A stretch of 64,000 nucleotides of DNA from Halostella limicola (GCF_003675875.1 NZ_RCDI01000002.1:312786-376785), one strand, 5' to 3'. Positions 50,243 through 58,558 are shown, counted from the first letter of the stretch. Notes: a model not told the origin generated them from the letters alone. Numbers and translations: made by a program.

Positions 50243-51073
50243 TTACCACGGGGCCCAGTCCGGATCGATCTGGCGCTCCCGACGGTCGATGCCGTCGATG
50301 GTCTCGACGTCCTCCGCGTCGAGGTCGAGCGCGGCGCTGCCGAGGTTGTCGCGGATGTGCTCCATGCCGGTGGCCTTCGGGATGGCCGTCGCGCCCTTCT
50401 CGCGGAGCCACGCGAGGCTGACCTGCGCCTCGCTCGCGTCGTGTTTCTCCGCCACCTCTTGAATCTCGGGGACGTCGAACACCTCGCCGCGGGCCAGCGG
50501 GGAGTACGCCACGAGGTTCACGCCCTCCGCTTCGGCACACGCCTGCAGGTCTTCCTGGGGCAGGAGCGGGTGCATCTCGACTTGATTGGCGAAAAGCGGC
50601 GCGTCGAGGACCTCCTTCGCCTCGCGGACCTGCTCGGGTTCGAAGTTGCTCACGCCGACGCGCTCGATCAGGCCGTCGTCGTACAGCTCGTCGAACGCCG
50701 GCAGCGTGTCCGCGGCGTCGTACTCGCCGGCCGGCCAGTGGACGTAGAGCAGGTCGACGTAGTCGACGTCGAGCTTGTTCAGACTCTCCCGCGCCGTGTG
50801 GATCACGTCCTCGTAGGCGAGGTTGTCCGTCCACACCTTCGTCGCGAGGAACACGTCCTCCCGGTCGACGTCCGCCGCCGCGATGCCCTCGCCGACGAAG
50901 CGCTCGTTGTCGTACGCCTGCGCCGTGTCGATGTGCCGGTACCCCGCCTCCAGCGCCGTTCGGACGCTCTCGGCGCACTGGTCGGCGTCGGTGTTCTGCC
51001 ACGTTCCGAGACCGAGCATCGGCATGCCGTCGACGCGCGCTACGCTATCGGAAGAAATCTGCTCCTGAGACAT
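50243..51073 (-). CDS. Aldo/keto reductase (first of two)
   Basis: This 276-residue NADPH-dependent reductase has the AKR catalytic tetrad in context: Asp and Tyr in HIDTAQAYDNE near residue 47, Lys in FLATKVWTDN, and His in LLYVHWPAGE. The cofactor tail motifs VSLAWLREKGATAIPKAT and GVSNFEPEQ are present. It resembles 2,5-diketo-D-gluconate reductase and related aldehyde reductases. Substrate unknown. The ATG at 51073 matches the typical MSQEQISSD start. A second AKR lies at 57746-58558. Confidence 0.9.
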   Translation of the reverse strand: MSQEQISSDSVARVDGMPMLGLGTWQNTDADQCAESVRTALEAGYRHIDTAQAYDNERFVGEGIAAADVDREDVFLATKVWTDNLAYEDVIHTARESLNKLDVDYVDLLYVHWPAGEYDAADTLPAFDELYDDGLIERVGVSNFEPEQVREAKEVLDAPLFANQVEMHPLLPQEDLQACAEAEGVNLVAYSPLARGEVFDVPEIQEVAEKHDASEAQVSLAWLREKGATAIPKATGMEHIRDNLGSAALDLDAEDVETIDGIDRRERQIDPDWAPW

Positions 51074-51210
51074 GGTCGAAACGAGGGCCGTCACGCGGAA
51101 AGGGGTTCGGGATGCGGAGAACGTATAGGCCGACTGGGACGTTACCACGCACCAACGACGGGGCCGGGCGCGCGGTGCGAGCCTCCGCGGCGAGCGTCGC
51201 GCGACTCGCC

Positions 51211-51231
51211 GGAAGACGCAAAGCGTCTTCC
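51211..51231. repeat. Perfect triloop hairpin
   Basis: A 9-bp perfect stem, GGAAGACGC and GCGTCTTCC, with an AAA loop. It sits just before the GAACGAAGTGA-core hairpin. Confidence 0.6.
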
Positions 51232-51234
51232 GAA

Positions 51235-51259
51235 TCCGCACTCACTTCGTTCGTGCGGA
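51235..51259. repeat. Small hairpin with GAACGAAGTGA core (minus strand)
   Basis: Arms TCCGCAC and GTGCGGA (7 bp, perfect) flank TCACTTCGTTC. The core equals that at 47858-47868, and its complement equals that at 20251-20261. The flanking arms differ in each case but remain complementary. Confidence 0.6.
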
Positions 51260-51340
51260 CGGGGAAGGGTAGGTTGTCAGCGACGAACGTCCGCGACCGG
51301 AGTGAGCAGTTCTCGGGCGTGACCGGAGGGAGCGGCCGGA

Positions 51341-51407
51341 CTTTTTGGCCGAGCTTTTTGCCGTGAGAGGTTCGCTCGCGAAGTGAGCGAACCCCAACGG
51401 GAAAAAG
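51341..51407 (+). repeat. Composite intergenic element, copy B
   Basis: CTTTTTGGCCGAGCTTTTTG (51341-51360) is followed by CCGTGAGA and a triloop hairpin GGTTCGCTCGC-GAA-GTGAGCGAACC (51369-51393, 11 bp with one G-T pair), then CGGGAAAAAGG. On the minus strand the A-run is a T-tract just after the stop of geranylgeranyl reductase 2. Confidence 0.55.
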
Positions 51408-51421
51408 GTCGTAGTGTCGTC

Positions 51422-52792
51422 TCAGTACTTCGGCTCCGCGCCCGTGATCTCGTAGACGTCGTCCATGATGGCGTCGCGGCGGCGGCGCCAGTCCTCGAAG
51501 CCGGCGGGGGAGGTCGGGTAATCGTCGTACACGTCCTTCAGGCGCTCGGCGCACTCGTGGACCTTGTACAGTTCGTACAGCGTGTCCCAGTGGCCGAACG
51601 TCTTGACGATGGTCTTGAGCTTGAGCCACGGGCCCATCGAGGAGGTGCCCTCGCTGCCGAGCGCGTCGACGAGCTGCTGGCCGGGGAGCGAGGAGACGAC
51701 GGCGACGAGTTCGTCCACGTCGTGGGCCCCGCCGAAGATGTTGTAGAGGTCCATGGCGGCGAAGCGCTTGCCGAAGTCCTGCATCACCTGCCGGTTGTAC
51801 TCCCAGAGCGTCTCCTCGCTCGGGTCGTCGTCCTCGACGGCCGCGATCGCTCGCTCGGCCGCCCAGTGGCCGGCCTTCGCGGCCCCGGGGATGCCGCCGC
51901 CGGTGGTGGGGTTGACGTGGCCCGCGGCGTCGCCGACCGCGACGAAGCCCGGCGCCGTCGCCGAGTCGTAGGGCCGGCGCGTCGGGAGCGCCGCGCCGAG
52001 TTTGTCCTCGACCTCGGCGCCCTGAAACTCCTCGCGGTTCTCCAGGTCGCGCTTGAGCACGTCGACCAGCTCCATCGGCTCCTTGTTCATCTGGAAGCCG
52101 AGCCCCGCGTTGATCTCCGTCGAGGAGCGCGGGAAGTACCAGAGATACCCCAGCTCCTCGGTCGGCTTGAACACGATGGCGTCGTCCCACTCGACCGGCT
52201 CGTCGACGTGGACGATCTCGCGGTACGCCGAGCAGAACTGCGAGTAGTCGACGTTGGTGTCGAAGGTAGCATCGGCCAGATCCGCCTTGTCCTGCAGGAT
52301 AGAGAGCGCGCCCGCGCCGTCGACGACCACGTCGGCCTCGTAGGTCTGGGCCTCGCCGCGGCGCTTGGCGCGAACCCCCGTCACCCGGCCGTCGTCGGCC
52401 TGCACGACGTCCTGGACGACCGTATTGTACTCGATGTCGACGCCGAGGCGGTCGACCTCTTCGAGGAGTACCTCGCCGTAGCGCTTCCGGTCGAGAACCG
52501 CGCCCTGAGTGCCGAGCGGGATGTCGATGTCGTCGCCCGAGTGGGGGTTCTCGAAGACGGCGCGCGTGATCTTCTGGTTCTGGAACGACTCCTCTTTCAG
52601 GTACTCGCGGTCGATCACGTCCGGGAACGTGCTCTTGCCCTTGATAGCGTCCCCGCACGCGATGTGGCCCGCCTCCTCCTCGGACTTGCGCTCGAGGAGT
52701 GCGACGTCGAGGCCCTCGCCGGCCGCCGTCGCCGCGGCGAAACACCCCGCGGTCCCACCACCGACGACGATGATATCGTACGTGTCTGCCAT
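51422..52792 (-). CDS. Geranylgeranyl reductase family flavoprotein (paralogue 2)
   Basis: This 456-residue FAD enzyme is closely related to the protein at 31539-32924. It shares the FAD motif VVGGGTAGCFAAATAAGEG, AGHIACGDAIKG, active-site GYLWYFPRSSTEINAGLGFQ, VGDAAGHVNPTTGGGIPGAA and even the ending ITGAEPKY. Members hydrogenate isoprenoid double bonds of lipids or quinones. Which paralogue does which cannot be told by sequence. The ATG at 52792 gives MADTYDIIVVGG; one at 52801 is possible. Composite element copy B follows the gene. Confidence 0.86.
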   Translation of the reverse strand: MADTYDIIVVGGGTAGCFAAATAAGEGLDVALLERKSEEEAGHIACGDAIKGKSTFPDVIDREYLKEESFQNQKITRAVFENPHSGDDIDIPLGTQGAVLDRKRYGEVLLEEVDRLGVDIEYNTVVQDVVQADDGRVTGVRAKRRGEAQTYEADVVVDGAGALSILQDKADLADATFDTNVDYSQFCSAYREIVHVDEPVEWDDAIVFKPTEELGYLWYFPRSSTEINAGLGFQMNKEPMELVDVLKRDLENREEFQGAEVEDKLGAALPTRRPYDSATAPGFVAVGDAAGHVNPTTGGGIPGAAKAGHWAAERAIAAVEDDDPSEETLWEYNRQVMQDFGKRFAAMDLYNIFGGAHDVDELVAVVSSLPGQQLVDALGSEGTSSMGPWLKLKTIVKTFGHWDTLYELYKVHECAERLKDVYDDYPTSPAGFEDWRRRRDAIMDDVYEITGAEPKY

Positions 52793-52908
52793 TATTGACA
52801 TTCGTTCGAGTCCATCTCATAAAAAACGGGTGCAAACAGTCGCCACACCGCCGGATCGTTGTCCGGGGGCGGAAGACATATACGATCCCCGACTACTTTA
52901 CAACGATC

Positions 52909-53562
52909 ATGAGACGGAACGCACACGTCGCCGCAGTGATAGGAGTCGCGCTGTTGCTCGCGACCAGCGGATGCATCGGGTTCGTCCTCGGGGACGAACC
53001 GCTCGAGTTCGAGGCGTCGAACGCGACCGTAAGCGAGAGCGGACTCGACGAGACTGGCTACACGCACGAGGAGTCCCAGTCCCTGCGCGAGAACCGCACT
53101 ATCGAGCGCGTCGACCGCGACGTGGCTGTCGAGGGGCACGCCAACGTCTACGCCAAGACCGACGAGTTCCTCGACCGGGAACAGCAGATAGCCATGTTCG
53201 CCACCACGTCGATCCCGGAAGTAGAAGTGCTGGGGCGGTCGTTCAATCCGCTCAGCGAGATGTCCAACGAGGAACTGCTCGACCGGTTCCAGTCGGAGAT
53301 GCCCGAGGAGTACCGCGGCACAGACTTCACGGTCGACGAGTCGAAGACGGTCAACGGCGTGCTCGGCGAATCGGCGAACGTGACGCGCTTTACCGGCACC
53401 ACCGAGTTCGAGGGACAGGAGGTCGAGGTCGCGGTGTACATCACGAAGGTCAAACACGACGGCGACTGGGTCGTCATGATGGGCGCGCACCCGACCCAGC
53501 GGCCCGAAGAGGAGTACAACATCGAGACGCTGATGCAGTCGGTCGAACACGGCGACGAGTAG
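52909..53562 (+). CDS. Lipoprotein, DUF6517-like
   Basis: This 217-residue protein has an N-terminal signal with a lipobox (VIGVALLLATSGCIGF), so it is likely anchored outside the cell. The mature part (FEASNATVSESGLDETGYTH, then the middle MFATTSIPEVEVLGRSFNPL and VAVYITKVKHDGDWVVMMGAHP) matches the haloarchaeal DUF6517 pattern. Function unknown. It is divergent from geranylgeranyl reductase 2. The first residues MRRNAHVAAV suggest Sec and not Tat export. Confidence 0.7.
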   Translation: MRRNAHVAAVIGVALLLATSGCIGFVLGDEPLEFEASNATVSESGLDETGYTHEESQSLRENRTIERVDRDVAVEGHANVYAKTDEFLDREQQIAMFATTSIPEVEVLGRSFNPLSEMSNEELLDRFQSEMPEEYRGTDFTVDESKTVNGVLGESANVTRFTGTTEFEGQEVEVAVYITKVKHDGDWVVMMGAHPTQRPEEEYNIETLMQSVEHGDE

Positions 53563-53646
53563 TCGGCGTCGCGGTCTCTCCTCTCGTCAGTGCGGATAGT
53601 CCAGTAGCGAGGAGTACGGACGAGCGGAGTTCTCGAAAATGTCCGC

Positions 53647-53682
53647 GCGAGCGAAACGAGCGAATCCGAGCGGAAAAAAGGT
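53647..53682 (-). terminator. T-tract terminator region after korB
   Basis: On the minus strand a T6 run (53674-53679) lies 8 bp after the korB stop, within ACGACCTTTTTTCCGC. Copy B ends with the similar ACGACCTTTTTCCCG. The adjacent sequence repeats GAGCGAA-like units. It looks like the tail of the composite element without its head. Confidence 0.5.
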
Positions 53683-53686
53683 CGTC

Positions 53687-54550
53687 TTAGTAGAACTCGC
53701 GGACGAGGTCCATCGCGTCCTCGGGCGCGCCGTCCGGGATCTCGGACATGTTCGCGTCGAGGCCGTGGAGGTCGCTGTAGGGGACGGAGTTCTCGTCCTG
53801 ATAGATGACGCCCTGGTACTCCTTGTCGCCCTCCAGGATCTTCTTCTTGGCGGCCTCGCGGTCCGTGGGGTCGTGGTCCTCGTCGGCGAGGTCGACGATG
53901 GAGTCGCGGAAGTAGTCGTAGGTGTCGACGTCGTTGAACGTCACGCACGGCGAGTAGACGTTGACGAAGCCGAAGCCGTCGTGCTCGATGGCCTTCTGGA
54001 CGATTTCGGTGTGGCGCTGGGAGTCAGAGGAGAACGACTGCGCGATGAACGTGCCGCCGGCGGCGAGCGAGAGCGCGAGCGGGTTGACCGGGGGCTGCTT
54101 AGGGCCCTCGGGCGTCGTGCTCGTCTCGAAGTCCTCCCGCGACGTGGGCGAGGCCTGGCCCTTGGTGAGGCCGTAGATGCGGTTGTCCATGACGACGTAG
54201 GTCATGTCCACGTTCCGGCGGACGGCGTGGATGAAGTGGCCCGCGCCGATGGAGTAGCCGTCGCCGTCGCCACCCGCGACCATCACTTCGAGGTCGGGGT
54301 TGGCGAGCTTGACGCCGGTGCCGACCGGGAGCGCGCGCCCGTGGACGCCGTGGAGGGCGTACGAGTGCATGTACGTCCCGATCTTGCCGGAGCAGCCGAT
54401 ACCGGCGCAGATGAACGTGTTGTCCGGGTCGTTGCCGGTCTCGGCGAGCGCTTTCATCATACCGTTCATCGTGCCGAAGTCGCCGCACCCGGGGCACCAG
54501 GTGGGCTGCTTGTCGGACTTGAAGTCAGTGAATCGGATTTCCGAGCTCAT
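53687..54550 (-). CDS. korB: 2-oxoacid:ferredoxin oxidoreductase, beta subunit
   Basis: This 287-residue subunit binds thiamine pyrophosphate: WCPGCGDFGTMNGMMKAL near residue 17 (cluster cysteines), GIGCSGKIGTYMHSYALHG, and the TPP motif VAGGDGDGYSIGAGHF near residue 90 ending with MDNRIYGLTKGQASPT. With KorA it oxidises a 2-oxoacid plus CoA to acyl-CoA and CO2, reducing ferredoxin. The size and GKIG motif favour 2-oxoglutarate over pyruvate, but this is not certain. It overlaps korA by 4 nt. Confidence 0.9.
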   Translation of the reverse strand: MSSEIRFTDFKSDKQPTWCPGCGDFGTMNGMMKALAETGNDPDNTFICAGIGCSGKIGTYMHSYALHGVHGRALPVGTGVKLANPDLEVMVAGGDGDGYSIGAGHFIHAVRRNVDMTYVVMDNRIYGLTKGQASPTSREDFETSTTPEGPKQPPVNPLALSLAAGGTFIAQSFSSDSQRHTEIVQKAIEHDGFGFVNVYSPCVTFNDVDTYDYFRDSIVDLADEDHDPTDREAAKKKILEGDKEYQGVIYQDENSVPYSDLHGLDANMSEIPDGAPEDAMDLVREFY

Positions 54551-56298
54551 GGTGTAACCTCCGCTTCGAGTTCGGCCTTGATATCGTCGGCCAGTTCGTC
54601 GGCCTTGAACCGAACGCCGTTGTACTTGTTCACGCGCTTCAGGCGGGTAAGGGTGTCGTGCTCCAGCAGGTCGGCGAACTGGCCCTGCTCGTTACACTCG
54701 ACGACGATGACCTCCTCGGCCGCCTCGACCTCCTCGGTGAGGTCCGGACGCGGGAAGATGTACGGCACCGAGATGAAGCGCACGTCGATGCCGTCGTCCT
54801 CGAGGAAGTCGAGCGCCTCGACCATCGCGCCCTCGTTCGATCCCCAGGAGATGACGAGGGTGTCGGCGTCCTCGTCGCCGAACTCGCGGTAGTCCCAGTC
54901 CTCCTCCTGCTCGGCGGTCTCGACCTTCCGGTTGCGCTTGTCGACCTGCTTGACGCGCTCGTCGGTGTCCTCTGTTCGGCGGCCGAGTTCGTTGTGCTCG
55001 AGGCCGGTGGACATGTGGGCGCCGCCGTCCGTACCGGGGAACGCGCGGGGGCTGACCCCGTCCGGGGCGTCGTAGTGGGGCTGGAAGCGGTCCTGCTCGT
55101 CGAGGTACTGGTCGATGTCGTCCTCGTCGACGACCTTCCCGCGGTCGATCTCGATCGCGTCCATGTCGAACTCCTCGGGCTTGAACGTCTGTTCCGTCAC
55201 CGCGAGCGCGAGGTCCGAGACGAGATAGACCGGGAGCTGATATTTCTCGGCGAGGTTGAACGCCTCGACGGTCTTCTGGAAACACTCCGCGACCGTGGTC
55301 GGCGCGACGACGAACCGCGGCACCTCGCCGTGGCCGCCGTACAGCGTCATGTTGAGGTCGCCCTGCTCCTGCTTGGTCGGCATCCCGGTCGAGGGGCCCG
55401 AGCGCATCACGTCGCAGATGACCAGCGGGGTCTCGCTGGTGGCGACGAGGCCGAACGTCTCGGTCATGAGGTCGATCCCCGGCCCGGACGTGGCCGTCAT
55501 CGCGCGGGCACCGGCGCGGGCCGCGCCGAGCGCCATGTTGATCGCCGAGAGCTCGTCCTCGGCCTGGACGACGGTGCCGCCGTACTGGTCGATGCGACCG
55601 GTCAGGTACTCCATCACGTCCGTCGCGGGCGTGATCGGGTAGCCGGAGTAGAACCGACAGCCGGCGGCGATCGCGCCCATGCCGATCGCCTCGTCGCCGT
55701 TCAGGAGGACGAGGTCCTCGTCGGTGGTGTCGATGCTGTACTCGGGCAGGTCGTCGTAGTTCTCCTCGACGTACTCCTGACCGAGGCGGGCGGCCTGCTT
55801 GTTGTTCTCGACGAGCTTCTCGCCCTTGCTGGCGAAGCGCTTCTCGAGCGACTCGTCGAGGTTCTCGATCGGGAAGTCGGCGATCTGACAGGCGGCGCCG
55901 AGCGCGACGACGTTGCGCATGATCGCCCCGCCGGCGTCCTCGGCGAGCGACTTCAGCGGGACGTCGACGCCCGTGACGCCCTCGGGGATCTCCGCGTCCC
56001 AGGAGCGCTCGCCGTCGTAGATGACGACGCTGTCGTCGTGGAGCTCCTCGACGTTCTCGTCGATGGTGCGCTGGGTCAGCGCGACGAGGATGTCGAGGCG
56101 GTCGACGACGCTCTGGACCCGATCTGTCGACGAACGGATCTTGTACGCCGTGTACCCGCCGCGGATCCTGGACGCGAAGTCCTTGGATGTGAACACGTGC
56201 CGTCCTGCTCGGGAGAGTGCCTGCGCGAAGATCTTTCCGGTGGAATCGATGCCGTCGCCGGCTTCCCCACCGATCGCCCAGTTCAGGTCCTCGGCCAT
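54547..56298 (-). CDS. korA: 2-oxoacid:ferredoxin oxidoreductase, fused gamma-alpha subunit
   Basis: This 583-residue subunit has the gamma domain first (residues 1-190: GGEAGDGIDSTGKIFAQALS, then ASRIRGGYTAYKIR) and the alpha domain after (from about 200: GNEA-like GDEAIGMGAIAAGCRFYSGY followed by PITPATD, and SGPGIDLMTETFG). RSGPSTGMPTKQEQGDLN is the substrate-region motif. The two-subunit alpha-beta form is used by aerobic haloarchaea in place of the 2-oxoacid dehydrogenase complexes. It is transcribed before korB and is divergent from a flavin reductase. Confidence 0.9.
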   Translation of the reverse strand: MAEDLNWAIGGEAGDGIDSTGKIFAQALSRAGRHVFTSKDFASRIRGGYTAYKIRSSTDRVQSVVDRLDILVALTQRTIDENVEELHDDSVVIYDGERSWDAEIPEGVTGVDVPLKSLAEDAGGAIMRNVVALGAACQIADFPIENLDESLEKRFASKGEKLVENNKQAARLGQEYVEENYDDLPEYSIDTTDEDLVLLNGDEAIGMGAIAAGCRFYSGYPITPATDVMEYLTGRIDQYGGTVVQAEDELSAINMALGAARAGARAMTATSGPGIDLMTETFGLVATSETPLVICDVMRSGPSTGMPTKQEQGDLNMTLYGGHGEVPRFVVAPTTVAECFQKTVEAFNLAEKYQLPVYLVSDLALAVTEQTFKPEEFDMDAIEIDRGKVVDEDDIDQYLDEQDRFQPHYDAPDGVSPRAFPGTDGGAHMSTGLEHNELGRRTEDTDERVKQVDKRNRKVETAEQEEDWDYREFGDEDADTLVISWGSNEGAMVEALDFLEDDGIDVRFISVPYIFPRPDLTEEVEAAEEVIVVECNEQGQFADLLEHDTLTRLKRVNKYNGVRFKADELADDIKAELEAEVTP

Positions 56299-56426
56299 AT
56301 TGACGTAGGAGTAGCCCCCACCAAATCAAAAGCCTTCTGAAACACCAACCCAACAAATCGTAAGTGATAGATACGCGTCCGGCGTAAAAGGAAGGCCTTT
56401 GACTCGCCCTCGAGTACGATACGCCC

Positions 56427-57050
56427 ATGGACGCAACTCAGGTGACGGTCCGCGACGTCCGGTCCGTCGGCGCCGACACGGTCGCGCTCGAACTGGAGAC
56501 GCCCGACGGGTTCGACGCGAAACCCGGCCAGTTCGTGCTCCTGCGCGCGACGGTCGACGGCGAGGAAGTATCGCGACACTACACCCTCTCCTCCCCGGAC
56601 GTCGAGGGGACCTTCGAGATCACGGTCGGCGTCGACCCCGACGGCGACCTCAGCCCCTGGTTAGCGGACCTCGACGCGGGCGACGAGGTCTCGGTCGAGG
56701 GGCCGTTCGGCACCGTGTTCTACGAGGACGAGGACGTGGTCCTGCTCGCCGGCGGACCGGGCGTCGGTCCCGCCGTCGGGATGGGCGAGCGCGCGCTGGC
56801 GGACGGCCACGACGTGGCTATCGTGTATCAGGACGATTCGCCCGCGCACGAGGAGCGTCTCGCCGCGCTGTCGGCGGGCGGCGCGACCGTCATCGTCACC
56901 GGCGGCAGCCTCGACGAGGCGGTCGCGGAGGTCGCCGGCGGCGGGCAGGTGTACGTGTTCGGGTTCCGCGAGTTCGTCGACGACTCGCTGGCCGCCGTCG
57001 AGGCCGCCGGCGGCGACCCGGACGACGCGAAGGTCGAGAACTTCGGCTAA
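56427..57050 (+). CDS. FAD-dependent (ferredoxin-NADP-reductase-like) oxidoreductase
   Basis: This 207-residue protein has the FNR fold: FAD motif SRHYTLSSP near residue 48, the pyrophosphate-binding GTFEITVGVDPDGDLSPWL, EVSVEGPFG, and the NAD-binding VVLLAGGPGVGPAVGMGE near residue 107. It ends YVFGFREFVDDSLAAV, with Phe near the expected stacking position. It could pass electrons between NAD(P)H and ferredoxin. It is divergent from the ferredoxin-reducing korAB, a suggestive context only. Confidence 0.85.
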   Translation: MDATQVTVRDVRSVGADTVALELETPDGFDAKPGQFVLLRATVDGEEVSRHYTLSSPDVEGTFEITVGVDPDGDLSPWLADLDAGDEVSVEGPFGTVFYEDEDVVLLAGGPGVGPAVGMGERALADGHDVAIVYQDDSPAHEERLAALSAGGATVIVTGGSLDEAVAEVAGGGQVYVFGFREFVDDSLAAVEAAGGDPDDAKVENFG

Positions 57051-57116
57051 CCGCCGGACTGCGGCGGGATAAAAGAACGGCGGGAACTAAGTACCGCGCA
57101 TGATTGGCTATCTTAC

Positions 57117-57677
57117 ATGTCATTGTTCGAACGTACCCGCCGGGCGGTCAACGAGCGCCTCGATCACCTCAGCGCGGGGTACGACGGGTTCCGCGTGGCG
57201 GGCGACACCGTCGAACTGACGGACGAGGAGTTCGCCCTCGCCCGCGAGCGGGCCGAGGACGGTCGCGTCGGCGGCGCGAGCGCGTGCGTGCTGGACGGCG
57301 ATCGGGTCCTGCTCGTGCGGACCCGGGAGTCGGCCGGCGCGTGGGGCGTCCCCGGTGCCGCCGCGACCCCGGGCGAACAGCTCGAAGCCGCGGCGACGCG
57401 TGCCGTCCGCGACGCCACCGGCGTGACGTGCACGGTCAGCGACCTCTATCAGGTTCGGCGGCGACGGACCGTCGCCGCGGACGATCCCGACGGCCCGACG
57501 ATACACAGCCTCTGGGCTTTCTTCGACGCCGACTACGACGCGGGGACGCCGACGCCGGCGGGCGATGACGTGACGGCGACGGAGTGGTGGCAGTCGCCGC
57601 CCGACGTCGTCCATCCGGTCGTCCAGTCGCGAGTGCACGAGTGGGCGACCGACCACGACCGGGCGCAGCGTCCCTAG
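57117..57677 (+). CDS. Nudix-fold protein with degenerate Nudix box
   Basis: This 186-residue protein has a helical N-terminus (residues 1-50) and a Nudix fold from about residue 55: ASACVLDGDRVLLVRTR, then WGVPGAAATPGEQLEAAATR with AVRDATGV. The normal REXXEEXG catalytic core reads RAVRDATG, so two or three metal-binding Glu are missing. It may be inactive, bind nucleotides as a sensor or use other residues. The late IHSLWAFFDADYD and TATEWWQSPPDV are as in haloarchaeal relatives. Not in an operon. Confidence 0.8.
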   Translation: MSLFERTRRAVNERLDHLSAGYDGFRVAGDTVELTDEEFALARERAEDGRVGGASACVLDGDRVLLVRTRESAGAWGVPGAAATPGEQLEAAATRAVRDATGVTCTVSDLYQVRRRRTVAADDPDGPTIHSLWAFFDADYDAGTPTPAGDDVTATEWWQSPPDVVHPVVQSRVHEWATDHDRAQRP

Positions 57678-57745
57678 CGCGGTGTTGACGCCGGACCACG
57701 CCCCAGAGGCGATTGTGATGCCGACCGATCGGTGAGGAAACGGCC

Positions 57746-58558
57746 TCAGAGGCCGAGTACCGACCGGAGCCGGTCGAGCAGGCCGCCCTGCAGTTCGAAC
57801 ACCGCCTCCATCTCCTCGTTCGTCAGCTCGAAGTCGAAGACCGCGGCGTTCTCCCGGAGGTGCTCCTCGCTCGACGCCTTCGGGATCGCGGCGACGTTCT
57901 CCTGCTGGAGCAGCCACCGGAGCGCGACCTGCGACGGGGTCTTGTCGTACCGCTCACCGATCTCGGCGAGGGTCTCGTCGTCGACGATCTTCCCCTTCCC
58001 GAGCGGGCTGTAGGCCGTGAGGAGCACGTCTTCCTCGATGCAGAACGAGAGCAGGTCGGTCTGTTCGTTGTACGGGTGGTACTCCATCTGGTCCGTGACG
58101 ACCGGCGTCGCGGAGGCCGCGATCGCCTCTTCCAGTTGCTCGGCCGAGAAGTTGCTTACGCCGACGTGCTCGACGCTTCCGGCCTCCTGCAGTTCGTTCA
58201 TCGCGCCGAGCGTCTCCGCGGTATCTGCGTACGACCGCGGTGCGTGGATCAACAGGAGGTCCACGTACTCCACGCCGAGGCGGTCGAGGCTCCCCTCGAA
58301 CGAGTCGAACACGTCCTCGCGCGCGAGGTTCGACGGGTGGACCTTCGTGACGAGAAACACGTCGTCGCGGTCGACCTCGTGGTCGCGGATCGCCGCGCCG
58401 ACCGCTTCCTCGTTCTCGTACATCTGCGCGGTGTCGACGTGTCTGTACCCCAGATCCAACGCCGTCTCGACCGCCCGGCGACACTCCTCGCCCTCCATCC
58501 GGGCCGTGCCGAGGCCGAGCGCCGGGACCTCGACGCCCTGTGCGGTGACTGTCTCCAT
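57746..58558 (-). CDS. Aldo/keto reductase (second of two)
   Basis: This 270-residue reductase has the AKR tetrad in YRHVDTAQMYENEEAVG (Asp, Tyr), VFLVTKVHPSN (Lys) and VDLLLIHAPRS (His), and the cofactor motifs VGVSNFSAEQ and VALRWLLQQENVAAIPKAS. It is related to the protein at 50243-51073. Substrate unknown; the family reduces aldehydes and ketones with NADPH in the cytosol. It stands alone between a Nudix gene and mce. Confidence 0.9.
   Translation of the reverse strand: METVTAQGVEVPALGLGTARMEGEECRRAVETALDLGYRHVDTAQMYENEEAVGAAIRDHEVDRDDVFLVTKVHPSNLAREDVFDSFEGSLDRLGVEYVDLLLIHAPRSYADTAETLGAMNELQEAGSVEHVGVSNFSAEQLEEAIAASATPVVTDQMEYHPYNEQTDLLSFCIEEDVLLTAYSPLGKGKIVDDETLAEIGERYDKTPSQVALRWLLQQENVAAIPKASSEEHLRENAAVFDFELTNEEMEAVFELQGGLLDRLRSVLGL

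Larger units (their letters stand above)
51074..51421. other. 348-bp spacer with hairpins and composite element
   Basis: There is no credible gene: the only reading frame is basic and unlike haloarchaeal proteins. It contains a perfect 9-bp hairpin GGAAGACGC-AAA-GCGTCTTCC (51211-51231), the GAACGAAGTGA-core hairpin (51235-51259, minus strand) and composite element copy B (51341-51407). The left part should hold the promoter of the aldo/keto reductase. Confidence 0.6.

Noticed and set aside
51112-51366. 84-codon plus-strand frame in the spacer after the aldo/keto reductase start
   Set aside because: It is basic and Ser/Arg-rich, unlike haloarchaeal proteins. It crosses several perfect hairpins and the composite element, so it is non-coding.
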